64,000 bases of DNA from [Clostridium] leptum DSM 753 (GCA_000154345.1 DS480349.1:310001-374000), one strand, 5' to 3'; positions 33,909 through 44,033 are shown, numbered from the stretch's first letter. Notes: generated from the letters alone by a model not told the origin. Translations and numbers: made by a program.

Positions 33909-34793
33909 ATGGGGGAGTTCATTACTAACATTTTCAATGCCTTTTTAGAACTTATGCGGCAATTCCGCGCGGTTGATGTACTGGATATTGTCGTTGTGGC
34001 TTTTTTAATATATAGCTTAATTAAGTTAGTCCGGGAAACCCGTGCCGAACAATTGGTAAAGGGCCTTTTAATTATGATAATTGCATGGGCTCTCAGTTCT
34101 CAGTTAAATCTAAAAATGATCAAAACCCTGTTGGATAACTTCTTCCAATTTGGTATTATTGCGTTGCTTGTGGTTTTCCAGCCGGAGCTTCGCCGTGCGC
34201 TGGAGCATATCGGCCGTACCAAAATCGGCACCAGAACCTTCAGCGTCGCTAAGGAAGGCGAATCCCTTTTGCAGCAGGAGCGGAAATGCATCAACGCGGT
34301 CGTAGAGGCGGCGGCCTCCTTCCAAAAATCTAAAACCGGCGCTTTAATCGTTTTTGAGCGGCAGACCAAGCTCGGCGAAATTGTGGATACCGGCACGATT
34401 GTCAATGCCGATCCATCGGCGCAGATTATCGGGAACATCTTTTTCAATAAGGCGCCCTTGCACGACGGCGCTATGATTATCCGCAATGGGATGATCTATG
34501 CGGCGGGGTGTATTCTGCCTCTGACAAAAAATGATTCCCTAAGCGTGGATTTGGGAACCCGCCATAGGGCTGCGGTGGGAATGAGCGAAAATTCAGATGC
34601 GGTAATCTTGGTAGTTTCCGAGGAAACCGGGACAATTTCTTTAGCAATCAACGGTGTGATTACCCGTAATTATACGAGAGAAACGCTGAAGGGTGCGTTG
34701 GAAAACGAAATCCTTCCCGATGTGGCGGAGGACGGCGACCGCAGGCCGATTTTCTCTTCCTTCAGGAGGGTGAAAAAAGATGAAAAAAAATAA
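33909..34793 (+). CDS. cdaA: Diadenylate cyclase CdaA
   Basis: Makes c-di-AMP from two ATP, a messenger that controls potassium and osmolyte balance and cell-wall homeostasis. 294 aa. Three N-terminal membrane helices (about 12-85) precede the DAC domain (about 90-265), with PLHDGAMII (Asp186-Gly187-Ala188) and GTRHRAAVGMSE (Arg218-His219-Arg220), the signature catalytic motifs. ATG 33909 follows GAAGGAAAGAAGG. It overlaps cdaR by 14 bases; glmM, the usual third gene, is absent here. Confidence 0.95.
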   Translation: MGEFITNIFNAFLELMRQFRAVDVLDIVVVAFLIYSLIKLVRETRAEQLVKGLLIMIIAWALSSQLNLKMIKTLLDNFFQFGIIALLVVFQPELRRALEHIGRTKIGTRTFSVAKEGESLLQQERKCINAVVEAAASFQKSKTGALIVFERQTKLGEIVDTGTIVNADPSAQIIGNIFFNKAPLHDGAMIIRNGMIYAAGCILPLTKNDSLSVDLGTRHRAAVGMSENSDAVILVVSEETGTISLAINGVITRNYTRETLKGALENEILPDVAEDGDRRPIFSSFRRVKKDEKK

Positions 34794-36054
34794 ATTTAGT
34801 ATAGGGCGCCTTTTTTATAATGATAAATTCGTTATGATTTTTTCCGTGTTGGTTTCTATTATTTTATGGTTTACAGTTTCAGCAACCAACACCAGTACGG
34901 AGAGCCATAAGGTGATCAGCGATATCCCTGTAACCATCGAGCTGTCTCAGAATGCCAAAGATAACGATTTGATGGTTTTTAATGATAACCAGACCGCCAG
35001 CGTCTCTGTTTCCGGCTCCAGCTTTATCGTAAGCCAGGTTCAGAAGGAAAATATTCTGGTAACTGCTCTCCAGGCCGGGACGATCGACAGAGCGGGGACC
35101 TATACCTTGGTGCTCTCGGCGAAACAGCAAGGCACCTTGAGCGGATATGAAATTTCTCAGACTTCCCTGGTACCACAGACAATTCAGGTTTTGGTAGACC
35201 GGCTTAAAGAGCAGTCTTTTGAAATTACAGATAATATTCAATATAAAACCGATCCGGAATATTTTGCCGGCACCACTAAGTTTACCCCTGAAAAAATAAC
35301 GGTTTCCGGTCCGGAAAGCATTGTAAATAAAATTGATAAGGTGCAGGCTGATTATACGATTAGCGAGACCCTGACCTCATCCCAGTCTCTGACGGCTCCT
35401 ATTGTCTTGTATGATGCGGAAGGAAATCAGTTGAGTACGGAGGATTATAACCAGCTGACCATCAGCAATACGGAGGTTCAAGCGGACATCGTGGTTTTAA
35501 AGCGGGCGACTGTTCCGGTAAAGGCAGTCTTCCAGAATATGCCTTCCGGTTTTAACTCCTCAGATGTGACGGTTTCTCCGTCCACCTTAGAGATTGCCGG
35601 GCCTGAGGCTACTATGGCGGAATTCAAGTCTATAGAGCTTTCTCCGATTGATTTTGCGGAAATTAATCCAGATCATAATAAATTTGAATTAAAGGTGGAA
35701 CTGCCAATCGGATGCAGAAATCTGAGTAACGCCAGTACGGTAACGGTGACAGTTGATCTGTCCGGTTATAGCGAAAAGACATTTTCTGTTTCTAAAAATC
35801 AGTTTAGCTGTATCAATGTTCCTGACGGAAAGAATCCAACAGTACTTTCCGATCAAGTAGACGTGGTGGTTGTAGGGCCTAATGATCAGCTTCAAGCTTT
35901 GACCGCAGATAAGATTAGCGGTAGGGTTGATTTTGAAAACCGGGATACCGGGCACAAGGAAATGGAGGTTACATTCTCCATAAACGACGCTTCAGGATGC
36001 TGGGCATACGGCCAGTATACGGTAAGTGTGGATGTCGCGGATGCCTCAAGCTGA
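34780..36054 (+). CDS. cdaR: CdaR, YbbR-domain regulator of CdaA
   Basis: 424 aa. One N-terminal membrane helix (about 15-35, FVMIFSVLVSIILWFTVSA) anchors an extracytoplasmic chain of about four YbbR repeats (about 45-420), beta-rich with recurring VSVSGPE and TVDLSGY segments. CdaR modulates diadenylate cyclase at the membrane. ATG 34780 lies within the end of cdaA, so the two are coupled. Confidence 0.9.
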   Translation: MKKNKFSIGRLFYNDKFVMIFSVLVSIILWFTVSATNTSTESHKVISDIPVTIELSQNAKDNDLMVFNDNQTASVSVSGSSFIVSQVQKENILVTALQAGTIDRAGTYTLVLSAKQQGTLSGYEISQTSLVPQTIQVLVDRLKEQSFEITDNIQYKTDPEYFAGTTKFTPEKITVSGPESIVNKIDKVQADYTISETLTSSQSLTAPIVLYDAEGNQLSTEDYNQLTISNTEVQADIVVLKRATVPVKAVFQNMPSGFNSSDVTVSPSTLEIAGPEATMAEFKSIELSPIDFAEINPDHNKFELKVELPIGCRNLSNASTVTVTVDLSGYSEKTFSVSKNQFSCINVPDGKNPTVLSDQVDVVVVGPNDQLQALTADKISGRVDFENRDTGHKEMEVTFSINDASGCWAYGQYTVSVDVADASS

Positions 36055-36065
36055 TTAGAATATTT

Positions 36066-36098
36066 AAAAAGCTCTCCGGGGATTCCGGGGAGCTTTTT
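36066..36098 (+). terminator. Terminator of cdaA-cdaR
   Basis: AAAAAGCTCTCCGG and CCGGGGAGCTTTTT pair with a GGATT loop and a T-rich tail. Confidence 0.9.
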
Positions 36099-36165
36099 CT
36101 TTTGCTTGAATAACGGTAGGGAAAATGGTAAAATATTTATTTATAGGGTAGGTGTGGATTTTGGT

Positions 36166-38238
36166 ATGAAACAATGGGTGACAGCGCCGCTGGATAAAGA
36201 AATAGCGAAAACAATTGCACAGACATATGGATTATCCCAGTTTTTATCGATGATGCTGGTGATACGCGGCTTTCACAGCAAAGAGCAAATCGAGAGCTTT
36301 TTGAATACTCCTGATAGCTGTTTTGATCCTTTTCTGCTCAAGGATATGGATTTAGCCGTGGAAAGAATCCATCAGGCGCTGGATCAATTCGAAAAAATCT
36401 GCATCTACGGTGATTATGATGCCGACGGCGTAACTTCAACCAGCTTATTATATTCCTATTTGGAATCCTTAGGAGCCGACGTTATGTATTATATCCCTGA
36501 ACGTGAATCGGAGGGATATGGTATGAATATAGATGCCGTACGAAAATTGTCGGAGCTGGGCGTTCGCCTGATTATCACAGTAGACAACGGAATTGCCGCT
36601 GCCCGAGAGGTAGAATACGCCAATTCCTTACATATAGACACGGTAGTTACTGACCATCACCAGCAGCAGGGAGACATACTGCCTCCCGCGGTCGCAGTGG
36701 TGGATCCTCATCGGCTGGATTGTGATTGTCCTTTTAAAAATATGGCCGGCGTGGGGGTAACCTTCCAATTGATTTCGGCACTGGAAGGTAAAGACGGCGG
36801 CTTCAGCACTCTCCTGGAAAATTACTCGGATTTAGCTGCGATTGGGACCATCGGGGACATCGTTCCCTTAGAAAAGGATAATAGAGTGTTGGTAAAGCAT
36901 GGTCTTGCCCAGCTCTCCCGCACAGACCGACTGGGTATCCAGGCGCTAATCACGGAATCCGGCTTAGAAGGCAAGAAACTGACTTCTACCGCTGTAGCCT
37001 TTTCTCTTGTGCCCAGAATTAACGCGGCAGGCAGGTTAGGATCTTCCAGGCAAGCGGTAAAGCTTCTCCTTTCCGAGTATCCCGACGAGGCGGAGGACTT
37101 AGCAAGAGAAATCGGAGAGCAAAACCAGCAACGCCAAAAAATAGAGGGGGATATCGCCCTTCAGATTGAGGAATATTTACAAGCACATCCGGAGCGAAGA
37201 TTTGACCGGATTCTGGTTGTAGATGGAGAAAACTGGCACGCCGGTGTGGTCGGAATCGTCGCCTCACGAGTGGTAGAAAAATACGGAAAACCTTGCGTTG
37301 TTATCTCCAGAGAAGGAGAGCTTTCCAGAGGCTCTGGGCGCAGCGTAGAAGGCTTCTCGCTCTCAGATGCCGTCTATGCCTGCCGGGAGCATTTAGTCCG
37401 TTTCGGAGGTCATCCCATGGCTGCGGGCATCACAATCAAGACAGATAAGATCGATGATTTCCGTTTAGCGATCAACGCTTATGCGGCTCAGAGGCATCCC
37501 CAGATGCCTTACCCAAAGCTATTGCTGGATTGCAAGCTTCGGCCTCAGGTGCTTTCGCTGGATATTGTAGAGGAGCTTACCCTGTTAGAGCCCTTTGGCA
37601 CCGGGAATCCCGCTCCGTTATTTGGTCTGTATTCAATGACGTTAACGGGGATTACCCCATGCGGAAATCGGAAGCATTTGAGATTGGCCTTCCAGCGGGA
37701 AAAGGTCAAAATTACCGCCATGCGTTTTTCCGTAACGCCGGAGGAATTTCCTTACCAGCCAGGGGATATTTTAGATTTGGCGGTAACTTTAGAACGGAAT
37801 GAATATCGGGGAGAGGCGTCGTTGTCTATCCATATCCGAGATTTGAAGCTGCACGGTGTGGATGAGGCGGCTTTACTTCAGGAGCAAGCCCTTTATGAAG
37901 GCGCTAGAAGAGGCGAGGGCCTTTCTGATGACAAAACAGAAAAGCTGCTTCCTAACCGGGAACAGTTTGCGGTAGTCTACCGTTACCTTCGGGAACAAAA
38001 AGGGTGGAATTACGGCCTTGACGTTTTATATTTTCGTTTAGAGCAAAAGATACCTTTCGCTGCTCTGTGCTTAATTTTAGATGTAATGGAGGAATTAGGC
38101 TTAGTTACGCTGCAGACTAGCGGATCACTTTATCAGATTCACTTAAGGGAAATCGCCGGTAAGGTGAATCTGGACGATTCTGTGTTATTGCAGAAAATTA
38201 GGAATCAAAGGGAAAAAGGAGGTGTGCAGAGTGTCTGA
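36166..38238 (+). CDS. recJ: Single-stranded-DNA-specific exonuclease RecJ
   Basis: 5'-to-3' ssDNA exonuclease for recombination and repair. 690 aa. DHH-superfamily motifs are YGDYDADGVTSTSL, ITVDNGI and VTDHHQQQGDI; the DHHA1 part has LVPRINAAGRLGSSRQAV and FGGHPMAAG. An OB-fold follows at about 455-560, then a Firmicutes-type C-terminal extension. ATG 36166 follows GGTAGGTG; an in-frame ATG at 36106 starts too close to the preceding terminator. The 3' end overlaps relA by eight bases. Confidence 0.93.
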   Translation: MKQWVTAPLDKEIAKTIAQTYGLSQFLSMMLVIRGFHSKEQIESFLNTPDSCFDPFLLKDMDLAVERIHQALDQFEKICIYGDYDADGVTSTSLLYSYLESLGADVMYYIPERESEGYGMNIDAVRKLSELGVRLIITVDNGIAAAREVEYANSLHIDTVVTDHHQQQGDILPPAVAVVDPHRLDCDCPFKNMAGVGVTFQLISALEGKDGGFSTLLENYSDLAAIGTIGDIVPLEKDNRVLVKHGLAQLSRTDRLGIQALITESGLEGKKLTSTAVAFSLVPRINAAGRLGSSRQAVKLLLSEYPDEAEDLAREIGEQNQQRQKIEGDIALQIEEYLQAHPERRFDRILVVDGENWHAGVVGIVASRVVEKYGKPCVVISREGELSRGSGRSVEGFSLSDAVYACREHLVRFGGHPMAAGITIKTDKIDDFRLAINAYAAQRHPQMPYPKLLLDCKLRPQVLSLDIVEELTLLEPFGTGNPAPLFGLYSMTLTGITPCGNRKHLRLAFQREKVKITAMRFSVTPEEFPYQPGDILDLAVTLERNEYRGEASLSIHIRDLKLHGVDEAALLQEQALYEGARRGEGLSDDKTEKLLPNREQFAVVYRYLREQKGWNYGLDVLYFRLEQKIPFAALCLILDVMEELGLVTLQTSGSLYQIHLREIAGKVNLDDSVLLQKIRNQREKGGVQSV

Positions 38239-40423
38239 AGGTCATCGCTTAGATAAAAAGGTTGATCACTCCTATGAGGAGTTAAAAGCGCTTTTGCTGG
38301 CCAGTGATCGTGATTTTGATATGGAAAAAATCGATAAGGCCTATCAGTTCGCCCTTGAATCCCATGGCGACCAAAAGCGCCGGTCTGGCGTTCCATATAT
38401 TCTGCATCCGGTTTCTGTCGCTTACATTTTGGTAGAATTGGGGATGGACACCGAATCCATTGTGGCCTCCCTTCTGCACGACGTGGTGGAGGATACGCCT
38501 GTTGGCTTAGAAGAGATCAAAAAGCTGTTCGGCATTGAGGTTGCCAATTTGACCGACGGTGTCACTAAGCTGGGGCGGATTCCTTATTCTTCACGCGAGG
38601 AGCAGCAGGCGGAAAACCTGAGAAAAATGCTCATCGCAATGGCTGATGATATCCGGGTGATTATTATCAAGCTGGCGGATCGGCTCCATAATATGCGTAC
38701 TATCGAATTTATGCCGGATCAAAAGCGCCGTGATAAGGCACTGGAGACAATGGAGGTTTATGCCCCCATTGCCCATCGTTTGGGTATCCGGGCCCTCAAG
38801 GAAGAAATGGAGGATATTTCCCTTCGTTATTTGGACCCGATTGGATATCACGAAATTGAAAGCGCCTTGGCGATGAAATCTGGAGAACGGGAAGAATTCA
38901 TCAATAAGATCAAAAAGCAGATCTATGACCGAGTCAGCAGCGTAATTCCCAATGTACATCTGGAAGGCCGCGTAAAAAGCATTAACGGCATTTACCGCAA
39001 GGTATTCGTGCAAGGAAAGTCTATGGAAGAAATTTACGACATTTACGCGGTGCGGGTGATTGTGGATTCCTTAAATGATTGTTACAATGTCTTGGGAATG
39101 ATTCACGACATGTACCGGCCTATTCCGAACCGTTTTAAGGATTATATTTCTACGCCTAAGCCAAACCTATACCAGTCTCTTCATACTACCGTGCTGGGGA
39201 AAGAAGGGGTTCCCTTTGAAGTTCAGATTCGGACCTGGGAAATGCACCACACTGCGGAATATGGTATCGCTGCGCACTGGAAATATAAGCTGGGCCTTAC
39301 CAAGAGCGATTCCTTCGAGCAGAGATTGATGTGGGTTCGTCAAATGCTGGAAAATCAGCAGGATACTGTGGATTCTACCGAGCTCGTGCGGACGATCAAG
39401 ACAGACTTAGCACCGGAAGAGGTTTTTGTATTCACGCCCAAGGGAGACGTCATCAGCCTGCCGATTGGATCGACAGTAATTGATTTCGCTTATGCAATCC
39501 ACAGTGCTGTAGGCAATAGAATGATCGGCGCTAAGGTGGATGGAAGGATCGTTCCGATTGATTATAAGGTGAAAACCGGCGAGATTATCGATGTGCTTAC
39601 TACCAAAGAGGAAAGCCACGGCCCAAGCCGGGATTGGCTCAAAATCGTAAAAACCAGCGAGGCGAGGAACAAAATCCGCCAGTGGTTTAAAAAGGAAAAG
39701 CGGGAAGAAAATATCATCGAGGGCAAGGCGGAGATTGAACGGGAATTCCGGCGCAACGGCATTGAACTGCCGGAGCCGGAAATGAAGGCGTTTTTAGAGG
39801 AAATCGCCACCCATCAGCATTGTCAAACCGTTGAGGATTTGTATGCGGCTCTCGGCTATGGCGGCATCCAGCTTTGGCGCTTGATGCCAAGAATTCGGGA
39901 TAATTATAATAAAATTAAGAAGCCTGTAGAGGAAAGCCAGGAGGTCCGCTATCAGAAGGCGCCTTCAAAGGCTACCGGCGGGGTTATTATCGATGGGATC
40001 GATAATTGCTTGATCAAGTTCTCAAAATGCTGTAACCCGCTGCCGGGCGACGATATCATCGGCTTTATTACCAGAGGCTATGGTGTTTCCATTCATAAAA
40101 GAAGCTGCACTAATGTTCCTAAGGATATCTCTAAGGCTGCGGAGCCGGAACGCTGGGTCAATGCCCGGTGGGCCGGAGATATCCAGGATGAATTTGAGTC
40201 TACTTTAGAGATTTTAGCCTCGGACCGTACTGGTTTGCTTGCGGATTTAACCAACCAGCTTTCCAGTATGCACATCTTTATTCACGCTTTGAATTCCAGG
40301 GAACTAAAGGATAATAACGCGATTATTTACGCTACGATTACGGTAAATGGCTTAGAGCATTTAAAATCCGTGATTTCCAGGCTGTCCAATATCAGCGGTA
40401 TTATCTCGATTGGACGATCATAA
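38231..40423 (+). CDS. relA: Bifunctional (p)ppGpp synthetase/hydrolase
   Basis: Stringent-response enzyme Rel, 730 aa. An HD hydrolase domain (about 25-180) has LHPVSVAYIL, HDVVEDTP and KLADRLHNMRT. The synthetase domain (about 215-340) has YDIYAVRVIVD, NRFKDYISTPKPNLYQSLHT and EIQIRT-like FEVQIRTWEMH. A TGS domain covers about 385-445 (VFVFTPKGDVISLP). A zinc-finger/RIS region has KCCNPLPGDDI, and a C-terminal ACT domain ends the chain. Both activities look intact. GTG 38231 is eight bases after AAGGAGG; GTG 38222 overlaps that site. It lies downstream of recJ, as in other Firmicutes. Confidence 0.95.
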   Translation: MSEGHRLDKKVDHSYEELKALLLASDRDFDMEKIDKAYQFALESHGDQKRRSGVPYILHPVSVAYILVELGMDTESIVASLLHDVVEDTPVGLEEIKKLFGIEVANLTDGVTKLGRIPYSSREEQQAENLRKMLIAMADDIRVIIIKLADRLHNMRTIEFMPDQKRRDKALETMEVYAPIAHRLGIRALKEEMEDISLRYLDPIGYHEIESALAMKSGEREEFINKIKKQIYDRVSSVIPNVHLEGRVKSINGIYRKVFVQGKSMEEIYDIYAVRVIVDSLNDCYNVLGMIHDMYRPIPNRFKDYISTPKPNLYQSLHTTVLGKEGVPFEVQIRTWEMHHTAEYGIAAHWKYKLGLTKSDSFEQRLMWVRQMLENQQDTVDSTELVRTIKTDLAPEEVFVFTPKGDVISLPIGSTVIDFAYAIHSAVGNRMIGAKVDGRIVPIDYKVKTGEIIDVLTTKEESHGPSRDWLKIVKTSEARNKIRQWFKKEKREENIIEGKAEIEREFRRNGIELPEPEMKAFLEEIATHQHCQTVEDLYAALGYGGIQLWRLMPRIRDNYNKIKKPVEESQEVRYQKAPSKATGGVIIDGIDNCLIKFSKCCNPLPGDDIIGFITRGYGVSIHKRSCTNVPKDISKAAEPERWVNARWAGDIQDEFESTLEILASDRTGLLADLTNQLSSMHIFIHALNSRELKDNNAIIYATITVNGLEHLKSVISRLSNISGIISIGRS

Positions 40424-40450
40424 AAAACACTAGAACGGGAGCAAATCAGC

Positions 40451-40900
40451 ATGAAAGCAGTCTTACAAAGAGTACAGGAGGCGTCGGTTTCTATTAATGG
40501 CGATGTCGTTTCTCATATTTCAAAAGGCTTTCTGATTCTTCTGGGCATAGAAGCCCAGGACGGGGAGGAACAGGCTAGAATCTTAGCCAATAAAACCGCG
40601 TCTTTACGGGTATTTGAGGATGAAAACGGAAAGCTGAACCTTTCCGCGCTGGAGACCGGCTTCTCGGTATTAGTGGTTTCCAATTTTACGCTGTGCGCGG
40701 ACTGTAAAAAGGGAAAACGCCCTTCTTTTACCAAAGCGGCGCCGCCGAAGGAAGCTAAGAATTTGTATGAGGCCTTTTGCGGGTATCTAAAGGATGCTGG
40801 AATTTCAGAGATCAAAACAGGCTGTTTTGGAGCGGATATGAAAGTATCCTTGGTCAATGACGGGCCCGTCACCATCTTACTGGATACAAAGGAACTTTAA
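40451..40900 (+). CDS. dtd: D-aminoacyl-tRNA deacylase
   Basis: Hydrolyses D-amino acids and glycine from mischarged tRNAs. 149 aa, family length. MKAVLQRVQEASVSI, the VSNFTLCADCKKGKRPSF variant of the SQFTL motif, and NDGPVTILLDT are present. ATG 40451 lies 27 nt after relA, a common neighbour. Confidence 0.94.
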   Translation: MKAVLQRVQEASVSINGDVVSHISKGFLILLGIEAQDGEEQARILANKTASLRVFEDENGKLNLSALETGFSVLVVSNFTLCADCKKGKRPSFTKAAPPKEAKNLYEAFCGYLKDAGISEIKTGCFGADMKVSLVNDGPVTILLDTKEL

Positions 40901-40914
40901 AAGGAGGCTTGTTG

Positions 40915-41559
40915 ATGGAGGTTCAGAGATTTTTAGTAGGGCCGTTGAACACCAATTGTTATTTAGTGCAGTCAAAAAAAACGAAAGAAACCCTTTTGGT
41001 AGATCCAGGGATGGCCTGTGACGAGTTAGATGATGCTGTCAGAGAGCTCGGCGCTGAAAATTTAAAATATATTCTATTAACCCATGGCCATTTTGATCAC
41101 ATTGGGGGCGCAGCCTATTATCAAAGGATGACCCATGGAAAGATTGTGATGTTTTACCTTGAGTCCAGGTTTGCGGCAGACGGCGCGCTGAATCTTGGAA
41201 AAAGCTTTTATTCTCCTGTGGAGCCCTTTCAGTCGGATATTACCCTAAGAGAAGCTGATACGCTTCCTTTTGGCGGAGAGTCAATTACAGTTCTCCATAC
41301 GCCTGGCCATACCAGCGGCAGCTGCGTTTATTGCCTAGGAAATATTCTTTTTACCGGAGATACGCTAATGCGCTTCAGCATCGGCAGAACGGATTTTCCA
41401 ACCGGGAATCTTGCGGAAATGAGAGCTTCTTTATCCAGACTGGCCGCTTTGGAGGGGGAATATTTGGTATACCCTGGTCACGGAGGACCGACAACGCTTC
41501 AAAAAGAAAGGGAAAACAATCCATATTTAGGACCAAGTAATTATGACGATATATATTAA
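40915..41559 (+). CDS. Metallo-beta-lactamase-fold hydrolase, glyoxalase II-like
   Basis: 214 aa, cytoplasmic. The dinuclear metal motif is LTHGHFDHIGG (HxHxDH), with further His in LHTPGHTSGS and YPGHGGPT, and Asp in FTGDTLM. The pattern is the YqgX/hydroxyacylglutathione-hydrolase-like group; true substrate is unknown. ATG 40915 is seven bases after AAGGAGG. It is 14 nt after dtd and its 3' end overlaps hemZ by 17 bases, so it is part of the relA operon. Confidence 0.88.
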   Translation: MEVQRFLVGPLNTNCYLVQSKKTKETLLVDPGMACDELDDAVRELGAENLKYILLTHGHFDHIGGAAYYQRMTHGKIVMFYLESRFAADGALNLGKSFYSPVEPFQSDITLREADTLPFGGESITVLHTPGHTSGSCVYCLGNILFTGDTLMRFSIGRTDFPTGNLAEMRASLSRLAALEGEYLVYPGHGGPTTLQKERENNPYLGPSNYDDIY

Positions 41560-43021
41560 AAACCATGATTTTCATTATGAACTGGAAAACCTTTGCCGGA
41601 TATTCTTCCCTAATGAAAAAATATCAATCATAAAGGATCAGATGCCTGATGCAGCTTCGTCCTTTTGGGCTTTAGCATATTTGGAGCCGAGCGAAAAGCA
41701 TATCCGGCTGTATGCCGCCGTATATCAAGATGGTCAAAAGATAGAACAGGAAGCCTGTGTGTCCGGGGAAACGCCGGATCTTGAAAAAGAATGTGAGCGA
41801 GAGCTTGCGGTTTTGCTGTTTACTTTGCTGACCAAGCTGACGCAGATAACTCCTACATGGGGAATTTTAACCGGAGTACGGCCGATTAAGCTGATGCGGC
41901 GATTGACCTCTGAACTGGGAGAAACTGGCGCAAAAGCTTATTTCAGAGACAAACTGCTGGTATCTCAAAATAAAACTGAGCTAGCGGCCATCACAATGAA
42001 AGCGGAACAGAAGCTTTTATCTCTTTCCCGTAAAGAATCCTATAGCTTGTACGTTTCGATTCCATTTTGCCCAACCAGGTGCTCCTATTGCTCTTTTGTA
42101 TCACAGACCATTGAACGAGCACATAAAATGATTCCGGAATATGTAGCGCGCCTATGTGAAGAGCTGGAAAAAACTGCTCAAATCGCCCATGAACTTAACC
42201 TGCGATTGGAATCGGTTTATATTGGCGGTGGCACGCCTACCACCCTGACCTGGGAGCAGATGGAGCTTTTGCTCCGCACTATCCGCCGGAACTTTGACTT
42301 TTCTTGCTGCCGGGAATTTACAGTAGAGGCCGGCAGGCCGGACACTATTACTCCGGAAAAGCTGAAAGCCATGAAACGATACGGAGTAGATCGGATCAGT
42401 ATCAATCCGCAAACCTTAAATGATGGGGTGCTGGAACTGATTGGTCGAAAGCATTCCGCGCGCCAAACGATTGATGCGTTCAAGCTGGCGAGAAAAGAGG
42501 GGTTTCATCATATTAATATGGATTTAATCGCAGGTCTTCCCGGAGACTCCTTGACGAGCTTTCAGAACACAATACAAGGTATCTGCCAGTTGGATCCGGA
42601 AAGTGTTACAATCCATACCTTAGCAATGAAAAAATCCTCTAAGCTTACTATGGAAGGGAAAAAGCTTTACAGAGATGAATGTTTGGAAGCAGCTCAAATG
42701 CTGGATTATGCCGGCGAGGTGTTGCTGTCCCGCCAATATGCGCCTTACTACTTATACCGCCAGAGTAAAATGGTAGGAAATTTGGAAAACGTAGGCTGGG
42801 CTAAACCGGGCTTTGAAAGCTTTTATAACGTTTATGTGATGGATGAAACCCATACGATTTTAGCCTGCGGAGCTGGAGCCGTCACAAAATTGAAGCAGCC
42901 CCAGGGAGATTATTTGGAACGGGTATTTAATTTTAAATATCCCTATGAATATCTTTCCAGGTTTCAGGAAATGCTGGAAAGAAAAAATCAAGTGAGGCAG
43001 TTTTATGATCAATTTTGCTAA
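41543..43021 (+). CDS. hemZ: Coproporphyrinogen dehydrogenase-like radical SAM protein HemZ
   Basis: 492 aa. An N-terminal extension with TPTWGILTGVRPIKLM is diagnostic of HemZ. The radical SAM cluster motif CPTRCSYC uses Cys176, Cys180 and Cys183. YIGGGTPTTLTWEQ and ITPEKLKAMKRYGVDRISIN follow the HemN/HemW pattern. It may oxidise coproporphyrinogen or act as an anaerobic haem-related radical enzyme; activity in anaerobes without other haem genes is uncertain. ATG 41543 lies within the previous gene, and it overlaps the next by 17 bases. Confidence 0.85.
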   Translation: MTIYIKNHDFHYELENLCRIFFPNEKISIIKDQMPDAASSFWALAYLEPSEKHIRLYAAVYQDGQKIEQEACVSGETPDLEKECERELAVLLFTLLTKLTQITPTWGILTGVRPIKLMRRLTSELGETGAKAYFRDKLLVSQNKTELAAITMKAEQKLLSLSRKESYSLYVSIPFCPTRCSYCSFVSQTIERAHKMIPEYVARLCEELEKTAQIAHELNLRLESVYIGGGTPTTLTWEQMELLLRTIRRNFDFSCCREFTVEAGRPDTITPEKLKAMKRYGVDRISINPQTLNDGVLELIGRKHSARQTIDAFKLARKEGFHHINMDLIAGLPGDSLTSFQNTIQGICQLDPESVTIHTLAMKKSSKLTMEGKKLYRDECLEAAQMLDYAGEVLLSRQYAPYYLYRQSKMVGNLENVGWAKPGFESFYNVYVMDETHTILACGAGAVTKLKQPQGDYLERVFNFKYPYEYLSRFQEMLERKNQVRQFYDQFC

Positions 43022-43964
43022 TAGTTATCATAAATACGTCAACCGGTTCCTAGAAATTAATGAGGCGGCTAAAGAAGCGCCGGCAGAGTTGATTCGCCAG
43101 GTGGAGGGAGCCTATCGGTCTGCTGTTCAAGAGGTGGCGCAGGAGGTTTTCTCCTTGAAAAACGACTGTAAAGTCATTATGCTTTCCGGCCCGTCTGGGA
43201 GCGGAAAAACCACTACAGCTCGTATTTTGCAGAAATTGCTTAAGGAAAAGGGCGTTTCAGCAGTCCAAATTTCTTTGGATGATTTTTTTATGGGAGAAGG
43301 TAAAGCCCCTATTTTAGACAGCGGCGAATATGATTACGAGGATATTAGAGCGCTCAATTTAGAACAGGTAGAAAACTGTCTCCTGGATTTATCCAATCGA
43401 GGCTACTGCAAAAAGCCTACCTTTGACTTTGAAAAGAAGCGTCCCATGCCGGAGATTACAGAGATACAGCTGCCGCCGGGTGGAATCGCTATTGTGGAAG
43501 GAATCCATGCGTTAAATCCCTTGGTAACAGCGCATCTGCCAGAGGATAAGATTTTGAAGATGTATGTAAGTGTAAAACAGGGAATCAAGGATGGGGATGA
43601 GGTTATCCTATCTCCCCGCAACCTTAGATTGGTGAGGCGCTTAGTGCGTGATTATCACTTCAGAGCTACCGGGCCGGAAAAAACTCTGAAAAGCTGGGGG
43701 GCTGTCTGCCGTGGCGAAAATTTGTTTATTCAGCCTTTTAAGCGTACCAGTGACATTACGGTAAATTCTATTCATATTTACGAACCTTGTGTGCTTTGTC
43801 ATGATGCGCTGGCGCTTTTGAATTCTATCCACCCAGCTAGCGAATTTTATGATACAGCGATGGATCTGAAACGACGGCTAAGCAGGTTTGTTCAGATTGA
43901 TGCCGGCCTGGTGCCGCGGGATTCCCTGTTGCGCGAATTTTTAGGTGGAGGAATCTATTTCTAA
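43005..43964 (+). CDS. Uridine kinase-like nucleoside kinase
   Basis: 319 aa. P-loop GPSGSGKTTTA at about 62-72, then ISLDDFFMGEGKAPILDSGEYDYE and IVEGIHALNP, as in the phosphoribulokinase/uridine kinase family. Many clostridial homologues are about 550 aa with an N-terminal TGS-like domain; here the first 50 residues are only a short helical stretch. ATG 43005 is inside the end of hemZ, ending the relA-dtd-hemZ run. Confidence 0.85.
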   Translation: MINFANSYHKYVNRFLEINEAAKEAPAELIRQVEGAYRSAVQEVAQEVFSLKNDCKVIMLSGPSGSGKTTTARILQKLLKEKGVSAVQISLDDFFMGEGKAPILDSGEYDYEDIRALNLEQVENCLLDLSNRGYCKKPTFDFEKKRPMPEITEIQLPPGGIAIVEGIHALNPLVTAHLPEDKILKMYVSVKQGIKDGDEVILSPRNLRLVRRLVRDYHFRATGPEKTLKSWGAVCRGENLFIQPFKRTSDITVNSIHIYEPCVLCHDALALLNSIHPASEFYDTAMDLKRRLSRFVQIDAGLVPRDSLLREFLGGGIYF

Positions 43965-44004
43965 AAAATTCACAAAACGTTTCCTTTTTACACATATCCT
44001 ATCG

Positions 44005-44033
44005 TTGAATAAGCTGAAATGAAATGGTATAAT
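44005..44033 (+). promoter_or_regulatory. Promoter of the zinc-ribbon gene
   Basis: TTGAAT (44005-44010) and TATAAT (44028-44033) are 17 bp apart, 30 nt before the start codon. Confidence 0.7.
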
